Shown in pieces: positions 18,118 through 26,897 of a stretch of DNA of 64,000 bases. A program made the translations under genes and the position numbers. Below the pieces are notes generated by a model. The model was not told the DNA's origin. It searched no databases and was given only the letters and a program-made list of their open reading frames with translations. This stretch comes from JAOABP01 sp964590395 (lineage in GTDB: Bacteria > Hydrothermota > Tepidihabitantia > Tepidihabitantales > Tepidihabitantaceae): positions 1-64,000 of the forward strand of contig CAZPVT010000021.1 of assembly GCA_964590395.1 (NCBI GenBank), read 5' to 3'. How positions within the stretch are numbered: the stretch's first letter is position 1; the number at the start of each line of letters is the position of its first letter.

Positions 18118-18927
18118 GTGAAAAGCAATGGCAAGGATAGCGGGCTAACCCTGATTGAACTGCTGGTTGTGATTATGATTCTCAGCCTGATTCTTACCGC
18201 GGCGATTCGAACCTGGGATGTTACCTTAGAACGGGGTAGATTTGAGCAGACCCGACAGAAACTCGACCGCCTTGCCAAAGTTATTAGCGGTGACCCGGAT
18301 TATGTTGTCGAAGGGATGAGAGCGGATTTCGGCTTTGTCGGTGATATGGGAGCTTTGCCGAGGAGCCTGAGTGACCTTACCACCAAGCCCAGTTGGGTAA
18401 CTCCCCCGGAGAGCAGTCGCTGGCGCGGACCTTATATCAAATCAACGTTTTCGGAGTCGCCAGAGGGCTATCGTATAGATGGTTGGGGGGACACGATAAT
18501 TTTTAGCCGAGACAGTCTTTTCCTAAGGAGTTATGGTGGAGGAGGTTTAGTCGACCGGCAGAAATGGCTAACAAGACCGCTGGGTTACAGTTTAAATGAT
18601 TTACTCCACAATTTGGTTACCGGAATCGTTCTGGATCAGCGAGGGGTACCCCCACCGGATACACTTTTACCCCGTCTGGTAGTGCAGTTAGAGTATCCAC
18701 GCCAGGGTGTTTTATACCGGGATTCTTATACCCCGGCAGCCGGAAGTAACGGAATGTTTGAGTTCCGGGATGTCCCGCAGGGAGTTCAAATACTCAGGGT
18801 TATGTTCTGGTATTATTATCCGCCGCCACCACGGTGTGATACCGTTGTAAAGAATGTGGTGGTTTTCCCGCGCGCTGGGGCGCGAGGTATTGAGGTTAGA
18901 TTAAATTTAGATTGGAATAACCCGTGA
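18118..18927 (+). CDS. Type IV pilin-like protein with C-terminal beta-sandwich (pseudopilin 3)
   Basis: This is a 269-residue prepilin starting at GTG after a GGGGGGAG site. The leader MKSNGKDSG precedes LTLIELLVVIMILS. The first 150 residues share the pseudopilin core of its neighbours (ISGDPDYVVEGMRADFGFVGDMG, WRGPYIKSTF, GYRIDGWGD). The last 110 residues (VTGIVLDQRGVPPPDTLLP onward, with GMFEFRDVPQG) look like a carboxypeptidase-regulatory/Ig-like sandwich, an addition not found in ordinary pseudopilins. It may present a binding domain at the pilus tip. The stop overlaps the GTG at 18924. Confidence 0.83.
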   Translation: MKSNGKDSGLTLIELLVVIMILSLILTAAIRTWDVTLERGRFEQTRQKLDRLAKVISGDPDYVVEGMRADFGFVGDMGALPRSLSDLTTKPSWVTPPESSRWRGPYIKSTFSESPEGYRIDGWGDTIIFSRDSLFLRSYGGGGLVDRQKWLTRPLGYSLNDLLHNLVTGIVLDQRGVPPPDTLLPRLVVQLEYPRQGVLYRDSYTPAAGSNGMFEFRDVPQGVQILRVMFWYYYPPPPRCDTVVKNVVVFPRAGARGIEVRLNLDWNNP

Positions 18928-18935
18928 GGTGTAAT

Positions 18936-20057
18936 ATGAAAAAGCCGTTCAATGGGTTTACCCTGATGGAACTTTTAGTGGTTTTGCTGATCATCGGGAT
19001 TTTAAGCACAGTGGCACTACGTACGATTGATGCAACCCGGGACCGTTCTCTGTTTGACCAGACAACCAAGGAGATGCGGGAGTTGGTGAATGCAATGGTG
19101 GGTAATCCAGAGATTACTGCTAATGGTCATCGGATTGATTTTGGCTTTTTTGGTGATATGATGAGATTGCCCAATGATTTACGGGAACTGGTGGAAAATA
19201 CTACCAATTCTCCCAACTGGCATGGTCCTTATCTCCGGCGCGAGCTTCTCCAAGATTCCATCGGCTATCAGTTTGATGCTTGGGGAAATCCGTACACTTA
19301 CAACTCAGTCACCGGAACAATCGCAACTCTGGGCAACGGCAAGTTTCCAATGACGATGAGAGTAGTTGATTCAATTCCCCATTTGACGAACAACACCATC
19401 ACCGGTAATATTACTGATGCAGAAAACAATCCTCCGGGCGAGAAGGCCCCAACCGTGGGGGTTTATCTGTATTTACCAAACGGGACCGTCTATTTCACCC
19501 GGCCAGATGCAGGTGGTTATTATGAATTTACGCCCGCGACACATGGTCCTATTCCGGTCGGACATCACAAGATTACCGCGAAGCGCCCGGGTGGTGATTC
19601 AATTGTTAAGTGGATTACTATTGTGCCGCGGAGTAAGTCAATTATTGATTTTCGTTTTACCAAGTCTTTTCGGAACTACCTGCAGATAGTCGGGGCACCG
19701 GTACTTTCCGGTGACAGTTCCGGCTTTACCATAAAAATAGTAAACCCGGGCGGTGATCCTGATACCGTGAGATGGATTAAGTTTCAGGATGCTCCGGATA
19801 GTGCGTATATGACCTGGCTGTACATCCGCAATCACGAGCAGCGACAATGGGAATATAATCCGCGACCGGGAAAGGGAGATTCCTTTAACATTATGCCCTC
19901 GTTTTTGGTCGTTCAACCGAACAGCGAAGAGATCGTTGAATTCAGTTTTTACAACTTTACCAAGACACCTACCGGTGGTGACAAAAGAAACATCTTTAAT
20001 GAGTTGTTTAGATTGCGATTTAGCGATGGCTCGGAATTTAATGTCCGGCCGCGATGA
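18936..20057 (+). CDS. Type IV pilin-like protein with C-terminal beta-sandwich domains (pseudopilin 4)
   Basis: This is a 373-residue prepilin. ATG 18936 is preceded by GAGGTG, giving the leader MKKPFNG before FTLMELLVVLLI. The pseudopilin core (MVGNPEITANGHRIDFGFFGDMM, WHGPYLRRELL, QFDAWGNPY) is followed by a carboxypeptidase-regulatory-like unit (TGNITDAENNPPG through GGYYEFTPA, about residues 150-225). A further beta-rich region of about 130 residues follows. The extra domains suggest a minor pilin with an adhesive or tip role. A GTG at 18924 would add four residues. Confidence 0.83.
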   Translation: MKKPFNGFTLMELLVVLLIIGILSTVALRTIDATRDRSLFDQTTKEMRELVNAMVGNPEITANGHRIDFGFFGDMMRLPNDLRELVENTTNSPNWHGPYLRRELLQDSIGYQFDAWGNPYTYNSVTGTIATLGNGKFPMTMRVVDSIPHLTNNTITGNITDAENNPPGEKAPTVGVYLYLPNGTVYFTRPDAGGYYEFTPATHGPIPVGHHKITAKRPGGDSIVKWITIVPRSKSIIDFRFTKSFRNYLQIVGAPVLSGDSSGFTIKIVNPGGDPDTVRWIKFQDAPDSAYMTWLYIRNHEQRQWEYNPRPGKGDSFNIMPSFLVVQPNSEEIVEFSFYNFTKTPTGGDKRNIFNELFRLRFSDGSEFNVRPR

Positions 20058-20079
20058 GATTTTGACATAAGGAGGCAAA

Positions 20080-21684
20080 TTGGCAACTAAAGTCTTTGGC
20101 GGGGGTGGTAAAGGCACCCTGTGTATTGATATCGGCTCCAATTCGGTGAAATTTGTCAAACTGGAGGGTGGTAGGGTTTTAGATTACGGCTTGAAAGAGA
20201 TCGGCGAGGCTTTTGATGTGCCCTCCATTTTGCGGGAGCTGATCAAGGATTATCGGCCACGGGAGGTTTATACCTTCGTTTCCGGCCCCTCGGTGAGTGT
20301 ACGTCAGGCACCGTTCCCCAAAATGAACCGTCGAGAACTCAAGGATGCGATACTACTGCGTTTGGACAAATATTCCCCATTTACACTGGATGAGGCGATT
20401 TTTGACTTTAAGACCCTTGGACCGGTACGCGAGGCGGGAGCAATCAAAGACAATGTGATGGTTATTGCTGCGCGCAAGGATATTGTTTCCGATCACATCT
20501 CCACCTTGCGTAAGGCAGGGTTAGAACCTTCAGCGATCAGTGTTGTGCCCTTTACCCTACACGCGGCAGCAAGGAAATTCGGGCGGGTAAAGCCTGATGA
20601 GACGATCTGTCTTTTGGACATCGGGGCGGAATTTACCGATATGGTATTTATGAAAGGAGAGCGGCTGGATTTGGCACGTACTGTTACTGCCGCCGGGAAT
20701 GCGATTACTGAAGCAATGACCGTGGCTATCACTACTGAAGAAGGTCAGTTGGCGCTGGATGCCTATGACGCAGAGGAACTAAAGCGAAAGTACGGTATTC
20801 CACCGGAGGATTCCACAGAGCGTTTGCCTTCCGGGATTATGATCAAACGGCTGTCGATACTCCAGCGGCCGGCTTTAGAGCGATTTATTGCCGAAGTCAA
20901 CCGTTCCCTTGATTATTACCGCCGGGAGTTCGGAGAACAGAAGATCGATCGGCTACTGATCTGCGGTGGAACCGCGGCATTGAAAGGGTTAAGGGAGTAT
21001 CTCCAGACAAGTCTGGGCATACCAACCGAGGTCTTCGATCCGTTCAAGGATTTTGGATTGTATAAGAGAGGAGTGACACCAGAGGAGGAAATCGGTCACC
21101 GGCTGGTAGCGGCACTCGGGTTGTATTATGACCATACCGCGGTTGATCTGTTACCGGTGGAGATGAAAGCCGGTCAGTACATTGCCCGGGACATCAGGAT
21201 GATGACGGTTGGTGGGATATTCTGGGCGGGGTTGCTGATACTGGGTTATATCTTGGTTGCGGGTTGGTCAGGAATTTCCCGGGCTGCGGTTATGCGATTG
21301 AGAAACGAGATTAAGGCGACTGAGGAACAGAATCGGACCTATTTTGAATTGGAAAAGGAGATTGCCGATTTAGAGGCAAGACAGCGGGCATTGACGGGTG
21401 TTGTTGGCGAGGTTATGCCGGCAGTACCGGTGATGGCAAAGGTATCAACGATAGTTCCTTTGAATATCCAACTGAACACATTTACCCTGAGTAACCGGAC
21501 GAATATCAAGTTGACCGGTGTGGTCAGTGGCGAGCCACATCTTTTAGATGTCGACTTGGCACAGTTTTTAATCGACCTCGAGCGCAGTCCACTTTTTAAG
21601 CAGGTGCAGTTAGTTTCCAAGAACCGTAGTAGCCTGCAGGGTGAGACGGTTCTGGAATTTGAAATCCAGTGTGTTACGGAGTAG
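20080..21684 (+). CDS. PilM-PilN fusion, pilus assembly platform protein
   Basis: This 534-residue protein joins two normally separate proteins. Residues about 10-360 are PilM, an actin-like ATPase fold (LCIDIGSNSVKFVKL, then ICLLDIGAEFTDMVFM and LLICGGTAALKGL). Residues about 375-534 are PilN: one membrane helix (GGIFWAGLLILGYILVAGW), a coiled coil (KATEEQNRTYFELEKEIADLEARQ) and a C-terminal ferredoxin-like domain. The arrangement parallels GspL of type II secretion, which also merges both functions. The start is TTG 20080 after GGAGG. It is followed three bases later by pilO. Confidence 0.9.
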   Translation: MATKVFGGGGKGTLCIDIGSNSVKFVKLEGGRVLDYGLKEIGEAFDVPSILRELIKDYRPREVYTFVSGPSVSVRQAPFPKMNRRELKDAILLRLDKYSPFTLDEAIFDFKTLGPVREAGAIKDNVMVIAARKDIVSDHISTLRKAGLEPSAISVVPFTLHAAARKFGRVKPDETICLLDIGAEFTDMVFMKGERLDLARTVTAAGNAITEAMTVAITTEEGQLALDAYDAEELKRKYGIPPEDSTERLPSGIMIKRLSILQRPALERFIAEVNRSLDYYRREFGEQKIDRLLICGGTAALKGLREYLQTSLGIPTEVFDPFKDFGLYKRGVTPEEEIGHRLVAALGLYYDHTAVDLLPVEMKAGQYIARDIRMMTVGGIFWAGLLILGYILVAGWSGISRAAVMRLRNEIKATEEQNRTYFELEKEIADLEARQRALTGVVGEVMPAVPVMAKVSTIVPLNIQLNTFTLSNRTNIKLTGVVSGEPHLLDVDLAQFLIDLERSPLFKQVQLVSKNRSSLQGETVLEFEIQCVTE

Positions 21685-21687
21685 ACT

Positions 21688-22263
21688 ATGAAACTAATTG
21701 AAAGAAGGGTAGTTCTCATCGGAATAGTTATTTATGTCGTTTTGGGGATCGGCTTTTGGTTTCTGCTTTATCAGCCAAGGTTAAATGCCCGGCAGAAAAC
21801 TGTTGCTGAGATAAAGGAGTTGCAGAAACAACTGGATGAAACCAAGGCACGGATTGCCCAGATGCCCAAATTAAGAGCGAAGAAAGAGCAGTTGGGGATG
21901 GAGATAGCCGGCATCTGGGAGCGGGTCGTTCCCCGTTCAGAGATGCTGGGACTTTTCCGGCAGCTGGCACAGGAGGCAGAGCGCCAGCGGGTACGTTTTT
22001 TAGAGGTCGCTCCCCCCGGTTTGGATACGCTTTTGGAAGAGGAGGGGCCGAGTGCCCAAGTTCGGCCGGTACCGTTTATGGTAACGGTTCAGGGACGGTA
22101 CTTGGATATCGGCCGGTTTGTTGAGGGTCTTGCACAGTACCCATATTTCGTGCGCGTTCCTGATTTTGATATCAATGCTCGTGAGGATATCCGGCCAGAG
22201 GTCGAGGCTAAGATGCTGGTTAATATCTATGCGTCCAGTCTGGCGGGCAGGAGAGGTTTGTGA
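21688..22263 (+). CDS. pilO: Type IV pilus assembly protein PilO
   Basis: This is a 191-residue inner-membrane protein with the PilO layout. A single N-terminal helix (VLIGIVIYVVLGIGFWFLLYQP) is followed by a coiled coil (EIKELQKQLDETKARIAQMP) and a C-terminal domain with the PFMVTVQGRYLDIGRFVEGLAQYPYFVRV signature of PilO. It should pair with the PilN half of the preceding protein in the alignment complex. Its TGA overlaps the GTG of the next gene. Confidence 0.9.
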   Translation: MKLIERRVVLIGIVIYVVLGIGFWFLLYQPRLNARQKTVAEIKELQKQLDETKARIAQMPKLRAKKEQLGMEIAGIWERVVPRSEMLGLFRQLAQEAERQRVRFLEVAPPGLDTLLEEEGPSAQVRPVPFMVTVQGRYLDIGRFVEGLAQYPYFVRVPDFDINAREDIRPEVEAKMLVNIYASSLAGRRGL

Positions 22264-22826
22264 GACGAATTATTATTTTGGTTGTTGTCGTCGCGATGGT
22301 AGTGCTGGGGGCCGTGCTCTTTTTACGTAAGCCGAAAGCCAGTTCAGCTAGTTCAAAGAAAAAGACCACGCAGACAGAATCGGCTTCAGCCACCGAGCAA
22401 TCAAAATCTCGGGGACGCAGCGCGGGCAAAACAGCAGGCAGGGTTAAAGCAAAGACCAAAGAGGAGCGTGCGGCAGAACGAAAGCGTATCCGCCAAGAGG
22501 AGAAGCGAAGAAGAAAAGAGTTGAAGCGGCGGGAACGGGAGAGAAAGCGGATGCTGAAGTATGCGCGTAGTCGTCGGGGCAAAAGAAAAACCGGAAGGAA
22601 GGGTACTTACTATGTAGTTAAGGCGATAGTCTCGTTAGGGGACGAGAGTTATGCCCTGATCGATAGTCGCCGGGTTCGAGTTGGTGATGTGGTAATGGGA
22701 AGAAAAATTGTAGCAATTCAGTCCGACCGGATCGAGGTAGAGGCATTTGGACGTCGTACTACGATCAGGGTGGGAGAGAGTCTATTGCCAATGAGTTATT
22801 TTACTAGGAAAAGTGGAAGAATTTAA
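22260..22826 (+). CDS. PilP/GspC-like inner-membrane protein, highly basic linker
   Basis: This is a 188-residue protein starting at GTG in a GTGA overlap with pilO. A membrane helix (IIILVVVVAMVVLGAVLFL) is followed by about 90 residues dominated by Lys, Arg and Glu (AAERKRIRQEEKRRRKELKR), probably a long charged helix. The C-terminal 65 residues form a small beta domain (ALIDSRRVRVGDVVMGRKIV, RIEVEAFGRRTTIRVGE) like the homology-region domain of GspC or PilP that contacts the secretin. It is related in its C-terminal part to the next gene. The basic linker is unusual. Confidence 0.7.
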   Translation: MRRIIILVVVVAMVVLGAVLFLRKPKASSASSKKKTTQTESASATEQSKSRGRSAGKTAGRVKAKTKEERAAERKRIRQEEKRRRKELKRRERERKRMLKYARSRRGKRKTGRKGTYYVVKAIVSLGDESYALIDSRRVRVGDVVMGRKIVAIQSDRIEVEAFGRRTTIRVGESLLPMSYFTRKSGRI

Positions 22827-22844
22827 AAAAGAGAAAGGAGTGTT

Positions 22845-23306
22845 GTGAGGCAGAGATTTTTAGTAATTTTAGCACTGGTAGTGGCGGTGCTGGCGGTCGT
22901 TACCCTGGTTCGATCAAAACCTTCAGTTGCCCCTCAGATTATTACAAATGAAGTGACAACCGAGGTTACGAGACGGGCTAAAGGTAAGGCAGCCAAATTG
23001 AAATCGAGGGTTCAAGAGGCGGTAGCACCGCTGACCACGCCGAAGGACTTTTCCTCGCCGGTTTATACCGAACCGATTGAATGGGGTAGTGATCCATTCG
23101 TGCGTGACTGGATGCTGATGAGTGAGGTCGCTAATCTTAATCTTAGGGCAATCACAGTAACCAGTGATGGTGGTAGTGCCCTAATCAATGACCAGATAGT
23201 CCAAGCTGGTGATTTAATCAGTGGTAAAAAGGTGGTAAGTATTGAACCCGACCGGGTAACGCTGGAACAGGGTGGTAGGACGTTTACTTTGATATTGGGG
23301 GAGTAA
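22845..23306 (+). CDS. PilP/GspC-like inner-membrane protein
   Basis: This 153-residue protein starts at GTG after AAAGGAG. An N-terminal helix (FLVILALVVAVLAVVTLV) is followed by a flexible segment and the motif WGSDPFVRDW, typical of PilP. The C-terminal domain (GSALINDQIVQAGDLISGKKV, DRVTLEQGGRTFTLILGE) is the homology-region type that links the inner-membrane platform to the secretin. It repeats the C-terminal pattern of the preceding protein, so the pair probably arose by duplication. It ends three bases before pilQ. Confidence 0.8.
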   Translation: MRQRFLVILALVVAVLAVVTLVRSKPSVAPQIITNEVTTEVTRRAKGKAAKLKSRVQEAVAPLTTPKDFSSPVYTEPIEWGSDPFVRDWMLMSEVANLNLRAITVTSDGGSALINDQIVQAGDLISGKKVVSIEPDRVTLEQGGRTFTLILGE

Positions 23307-23309
23307 AGT

Positions 23310-24905
23310 ATGAAAAACACAAAAACAGTTTTTGTCGCAGTAATTTTTTCTCTTTTCGCCGCAGGTATTATTCAGGCACAAGTAGTCGTTAAGGATGTCG
23401 CGGTAGATAAACTGCTGGATGGGGTGCGAGTGTCGATCGCGTGCATTGGCAATCCCAATATTAGTTCGTTTGTTACCCAGGATCCGCCGGCTATTGTGAT
23501 TGACATTATGGATGCGAGTGCACGGCTGACACAGGAAAGGATTGTTTCTTCTTACTATCCGGTAACCGCAGTAACAGTTAAGCCGAGTGAGGCGATAAAT
23601 GGAGTACGGGCGACCATTATGCTCAAAAATATGATGCGTCATAAAGTTACTAATGAGAACGGGGTGATTGCGGTTCAGGTTGGCACACAACCACTACCGC
23701 CACCACCGGCGCCGATGCCGGAAGACCAGTTCAGCGGAAAGCCGTCCCTGACACTTTTAGTTCAGGATGCTGAGGTTACCAGCGTTTTACGGATGCTTGC
23801 TCGCCAGTTCGACCTTAACCTGATGGTAACCCAGGATGTAAAGTCAGTAGTCAGCGTGAGATTGAATGAGGTACCGTTGCGGTCTGGTCTGGAAGCGCTG
23901 GTGAAAGCCGCGGGGTGTAATATGGTGGAGGATCGAACCGGTGTGTTGATTGTGAAGCCCTTGAAGAAGGAGATGTACGGAGAGCTACAGACGCGGGTAT
24001 TTAATTTGGATTATGTTGAGGCCGATGACGCACTTAAGGCGATTAAGAAGACGCTGTCACCGTTAGGAGAGGCGGTTCAAGGGTTCCGCCGGGTGGGGAC
24101 CAAGGGCGGTGGTATGGAACGGAGTGCGGTGTTAGTGGTAAGTGATGTTCCCGAAGCATTAGAAGAGGTGGCGAAGGTAATTGCGGAGTTAGACCGTCCG
24201 ATGGCCCAAATTGCTATTGAGGCGAAGTTTATTGAAACTACCCGTTCATCCCAAGACCGGTTCGGAATTGACTGGACACCGGTTGCATCATTCAGCACCG
24301 AGTTACCCGAGATTGGTGATGAAGTGGCTGTTCCTGTCATTATCAAGGAGATGCTGGTCGGCAAGATTTCCTTTTCTCAATTTACCGCGGCTATTGAGTT
24401 GGTGATGTCCCGAGGCAGGTCGCGGGTACTTGCCAATCCGAGGACAGTCACACTGGATAATCAAACCGCATCGGTGAGTATGGGACTGGATGTACCGATT
24501 CGTGAGGTTAATAAGGATCCGAATACCGGTGAAATTACTTATACTTGGCGGACACGGTCGATTCCGATAAAAATGGAGGTTACCCCACATGTAACTTCTG
24601 ACGGAATGATTACAATGAACGTGAAACCATCGGTTTCTGCGATCACCGGCTGGGTCGGTTCGGCAGATGACCGACAACCGATAGTGGCAAAGCGTGAAGC
24701 AGAGACACAGGTCAAGGTTGCAGAGGGTGAGGTAGTAGTAATCGGGGGACTGGTGAAGGATGAAGAGACGAAAAATGTCGGTAAAATTCCGTTACTTGGC
24801 GACATTCCATTTCTTGGCCATCTATTTAAGAAGACCTCGATTGAGCGGACGAAGAGCGATCTGATGATATTTATCATTCCGCACATTATTAATCCGGAGG
24901 GGTAA
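23310..24905 (+). CDS. pilQ: Type IV pilus secretin PilQ
   Basis: This is a 531-residue outer-membrane secretin that forms the pilus exit channel. After a signal peptide (about residues 1-23, ending IIQA) comes an AMIN-like domain (about 25-130). A secretin/TonB short N-terminal domain follows (TLLVQDAEVTSVLRMLARQF), then an N1/NolW domain (RVFNLDYVEADDALKAIKK), then the secretin barrel (AIEAKFIETTRSSQDRFGIDW to LPLLGDIPFLGHLFKKT). The VVIGGLVKDEE motif is the standard end of the barrel. It is shorter than many PilQ proteins because it has a single AMIN domain. Confidence 0.95.
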   Translation: MKNTKTVFVAVIFSLFAAGIIQAQVVVKDVAVDKLLDGVRVSIACIGNPNISSFVTQDPPAIVIDIMDASARLTQERIVSSYYPVTAVTVKPSEAINGVRATIMLKNMMRHKVTNENGVIAVQVGTQPLPPPPAPMPEDQFSGKPSLTLLVQDAEVTSVLRMLARQFDLNLMVTQDVKSVVSVRLNEVPLRSGLEALVKAAGCNMVEDRTGVLIVKPLKKEMYGELQTRVFNLDYVEADDALKAIKKTLSPLGEAVQGFRRVGTKGGGMERSAVLVVSDVPEALEEVAKVIAELDRPMAQIAIEAKFIETTRSSQDRFGIDWTPVASFSTELPEIGDEVAVPVIIKEMLVGKISFSQFTAAIELVMSRGRSRVLANPRTVTLDNQTASVSMGLDVPIREVNKDPNTGEITYTWRTRSIPIKMEVTPHVTSDGMITMNVKPSVSAITGWVGSADDRQPIVAKREAETQVKVAEGEVVVIGGLVKDEETKNVGKIPLLGDIPFLGHLFKKTSIERTKSDLMIFIIPHIINPEG

Positions 24906-24962
24906 TTTACCCGAGCACTTGATCGTGGAAATGAGCGTGGGTGATAGTTCTCATTACCGTGA

Positions 24963-26099
24963 ATGAATATTGATGAGCTGTTACGTTATGCGGCAAAGTA
25001 TGGTGCGTCAGACTTACACATAACCGCAGGAAATTCTCCGGTCATCCGGGTTAACGGCCGGTTAAAAAAAATTCCAGGACCAGCACTGAGTGGTGAGGAT
25101 GCAGAGGCGCTGGTATATTCTATTTTGAACGATGAACAGCGGGACGCAGTAGAACGGAAAAGGGAGATCGACCTTTCATATACCTGGGGGAATGCGACCC
25201 GGCGAGTTTTACCTGAGTCACTGACTTTGGAATATATTACTCCGGAGCGGGTCAGGGCAAGGGTTAATGTGTTTTTGGACCTGAACGGGGTGGGTGCGGC
25301 TTTCCGGATTATCCCGGCAAAAATCAGGACACTTGAGGAATTACCAGCACCTTCCTCGGTCGCCGAGTTAACAAGGTGCCACTCTGGATTGGTTTTGGTT
25401 ACCGGACCAACCGGGTGCGGGAAGTCAACAACCCTTGCCAGCATGATTGACCTGATTGACCAGGAGCGGGCAGTGCGGATAATTACCATTGAGGATCCGA
25501 TTGAGTACATCTTCCAGCCGCACAACTGTCTTATTAGCCAGAGGGAGATCGGTACCCATTCCCAGTCATTTGCTTCTGCATTGCGCGCCTGTCTACGTGA
25601 AGACCCAGACGTCATTCTGTTGGGTGAAATGCGAGATCTCGAGACCATCAGCCTTGCTCTGACCGCAGCAGAGACCGGTCATTTGGTGCTTTCTACACTG
25701 CATACTAATAATGTTGCGGAGACGGTTGACCGGGTGATTGATGTATTTCCCGCGGACCAGCAGGAGTATGTTCGGCAGGTGTTTGCCAGCGTGGTTCGGG
25801 GCATAATTTCTCAGATACTTTTACCTCGCCGTGATGGCCGAGGCAGGGTTGCAGCGATGGAGGTGCTAATCGCCACTCCGGCAATCAAAAATTTGATCCG
25901 GGAGGCAAAAATTCATCAGATTCCGTCATTGGTGCAGACCGGCTCCCAGTATGGGATGCAGACGATGGATCAGTGTCTTGAGATACTTTTGAGCCGGAAC
26001 CTGATTGCGCCGGAAATTGCTTATGCGGTGGCGAATGAGAAAAAATTATTTGTGCCTCCTGAGGCACCGGTTTCGGTGCCCGGTCCAAAGGGGCAGTGA
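24963..26099 (+). CDS. pilT: Type IV pilus twitching ATPase PilT
   Basis: This 378-residue hexameric ATPase should power pilus retraction. Motifs seen are Walker A GPTGCGKST (about residues 149-157), Asp box IITIEDPIEYIF, Walker B LREDPDVILLGEMRD, and His box TGHLVLSTLHTNN. The family AIRNLIRE motif appears as AIKNLIRE near residue 310. Between the N-terminal strands there is an insertion of about 22 residues (YTWGNATRRVLPESL onward) where most PilT proteins have a short turn. The start has no clear ribosome site. The extension ATPase PilB and platform PilC are not in the window. Confidence 0.95.
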   Translation: MNIDELLRYAAKYGASDLHITAGNSPVIRVNGRLKKIPGPALSGEDAEALVYSILNDEQRDAVERKREIDLSYTWGNATRRVLPESLTLEYITPERVRARVNVFLDLNGVGAAFRIIPAKIRTLEELPAPSSVAELTRCHSGLVLVTGPTGCGKSTTLASMIDLIDQERAVRIITIEDPIEYIFQPHNCLISQREIGTHSQSFASALRACLREDPDVILLGEMRDLETISLALTAAETGHLVLSTLHTNNVAETVDRVIDVFPADQQEYVRQVFASVVRGIISQILLPRRDGRGRVAAMEVLIATPAIKNLIREAKIHQIPSLVQTGSQYGMQTMDQCLEILLSRNLIAPEIAYAVANEKKLFVPPEAPVSVPGPKGQ

Positions 26100-26896
26100 T
26101 TTGGTTCATTTTTGCCCTACTGGGGCTGGTCTTCGGTAGCTTTTTTAATGTTTGCATCTGGCGGATTCCTCGCGGTGAGTCAATAAATTACCCCCCATCT
26201 CATTGTCCCAAGTGTAAGAGACAAATTCGGGTATATGATAATATTCCACTACTCAGTTACATACTGCTCAAAGGAAGGTGCCGTAACTGCGGTCAGCCGA
26301 TATCACCACGATACCCGGTTATCGAGGTAATAACGGCGTTGCTCTTTGTCGGTAGCTATGCCCAATTTGGTTTACACTGGCAGTTAGTCCGCGTGCTGGT
26401 TTTTATCGGTTTTCTCATCGTTCTTGGTGGGATTGATTTTGATCACGGAATTTTACCGGTAAAGTTATCTTTGGCGGGGTCAATTATCGGGTTGCTAACT
26501 GCGCTATTACCGGTCTTTGATTTTTCGATAACAGCGGCTTTATGGGGCGGGTTAATCGGCGCGGGTTTTGTCCTTTTTGCTTGGGCGTTGTGGCGCTTTG
26601 TGCTTGCCCGGCCCTTTGCTCGACTCGGGGTAAAAAATAGGGAAGGGATGGGCTGGGGTGACCTTCCATTTGCGGGAATGATCGGTATCTTCGCCGGACC
26701 AAAGGGAATGACGGTTGGTCTGGCGATAGCGGTCTTTGCCGGTGTTTTTTGGGGTTTACTGGCAAGAGCGATGGGCAGATTCAAGAAGGGACAGGAGATG
26801 CCATTTGGCCCTTTTCTTGCGCTGGGAGGAATTATTGGTCTGTTTTTCGGGGGTGGGATAGCAGACTGGTACTGCCGGTTGGTGATCGGTCGTTAG
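26096..26896 (+). CDS. pilD: Prepilin peptidase / N-methyltransferase PilD
   Basis: This is a 266-residue A24-family aspartic peptidase of the inner membrane that cleaves prepilins after Gly and methylates the new N-terminus. The N-terminal domain has the zinc-binding cysteines CPKC...CRNC (about residues 36-65) and the family motif FGSFFNVCIWRIP. The catalytic aspartates lie in GGIDFDHGILP and GMGWGDLPF. It starts at GTG overlapping the pilT stop, ending the pilus operon. Its stop is one base from that of the convergent GTPase gene. Confidence 0.95.
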   Translation: MIWFIFALLGLVFGSFFNVCIWRIPRGESINYPPSHCPKCKRQIRVYDNIPLLSYILLKGRCRNCGQPISPRYPVIEVITALLFVGSYAQFGLHWQLVRVLVFIGFLIVLGGIDFDHGILPVKLSLAGSIIGLLTALLPVFDFSITAALWGGLIGAGFVLFAWALWRFVLARPFARLGVKNREGMGWGDLPFAGMIGIFAGPKGMTVGLAIAVFAGVFWGLLARAMGRFKKGQEMPFGPFLALGGIIGLFFGGGIADWYCRLVIGR

Positions 26897-26897
26897 G

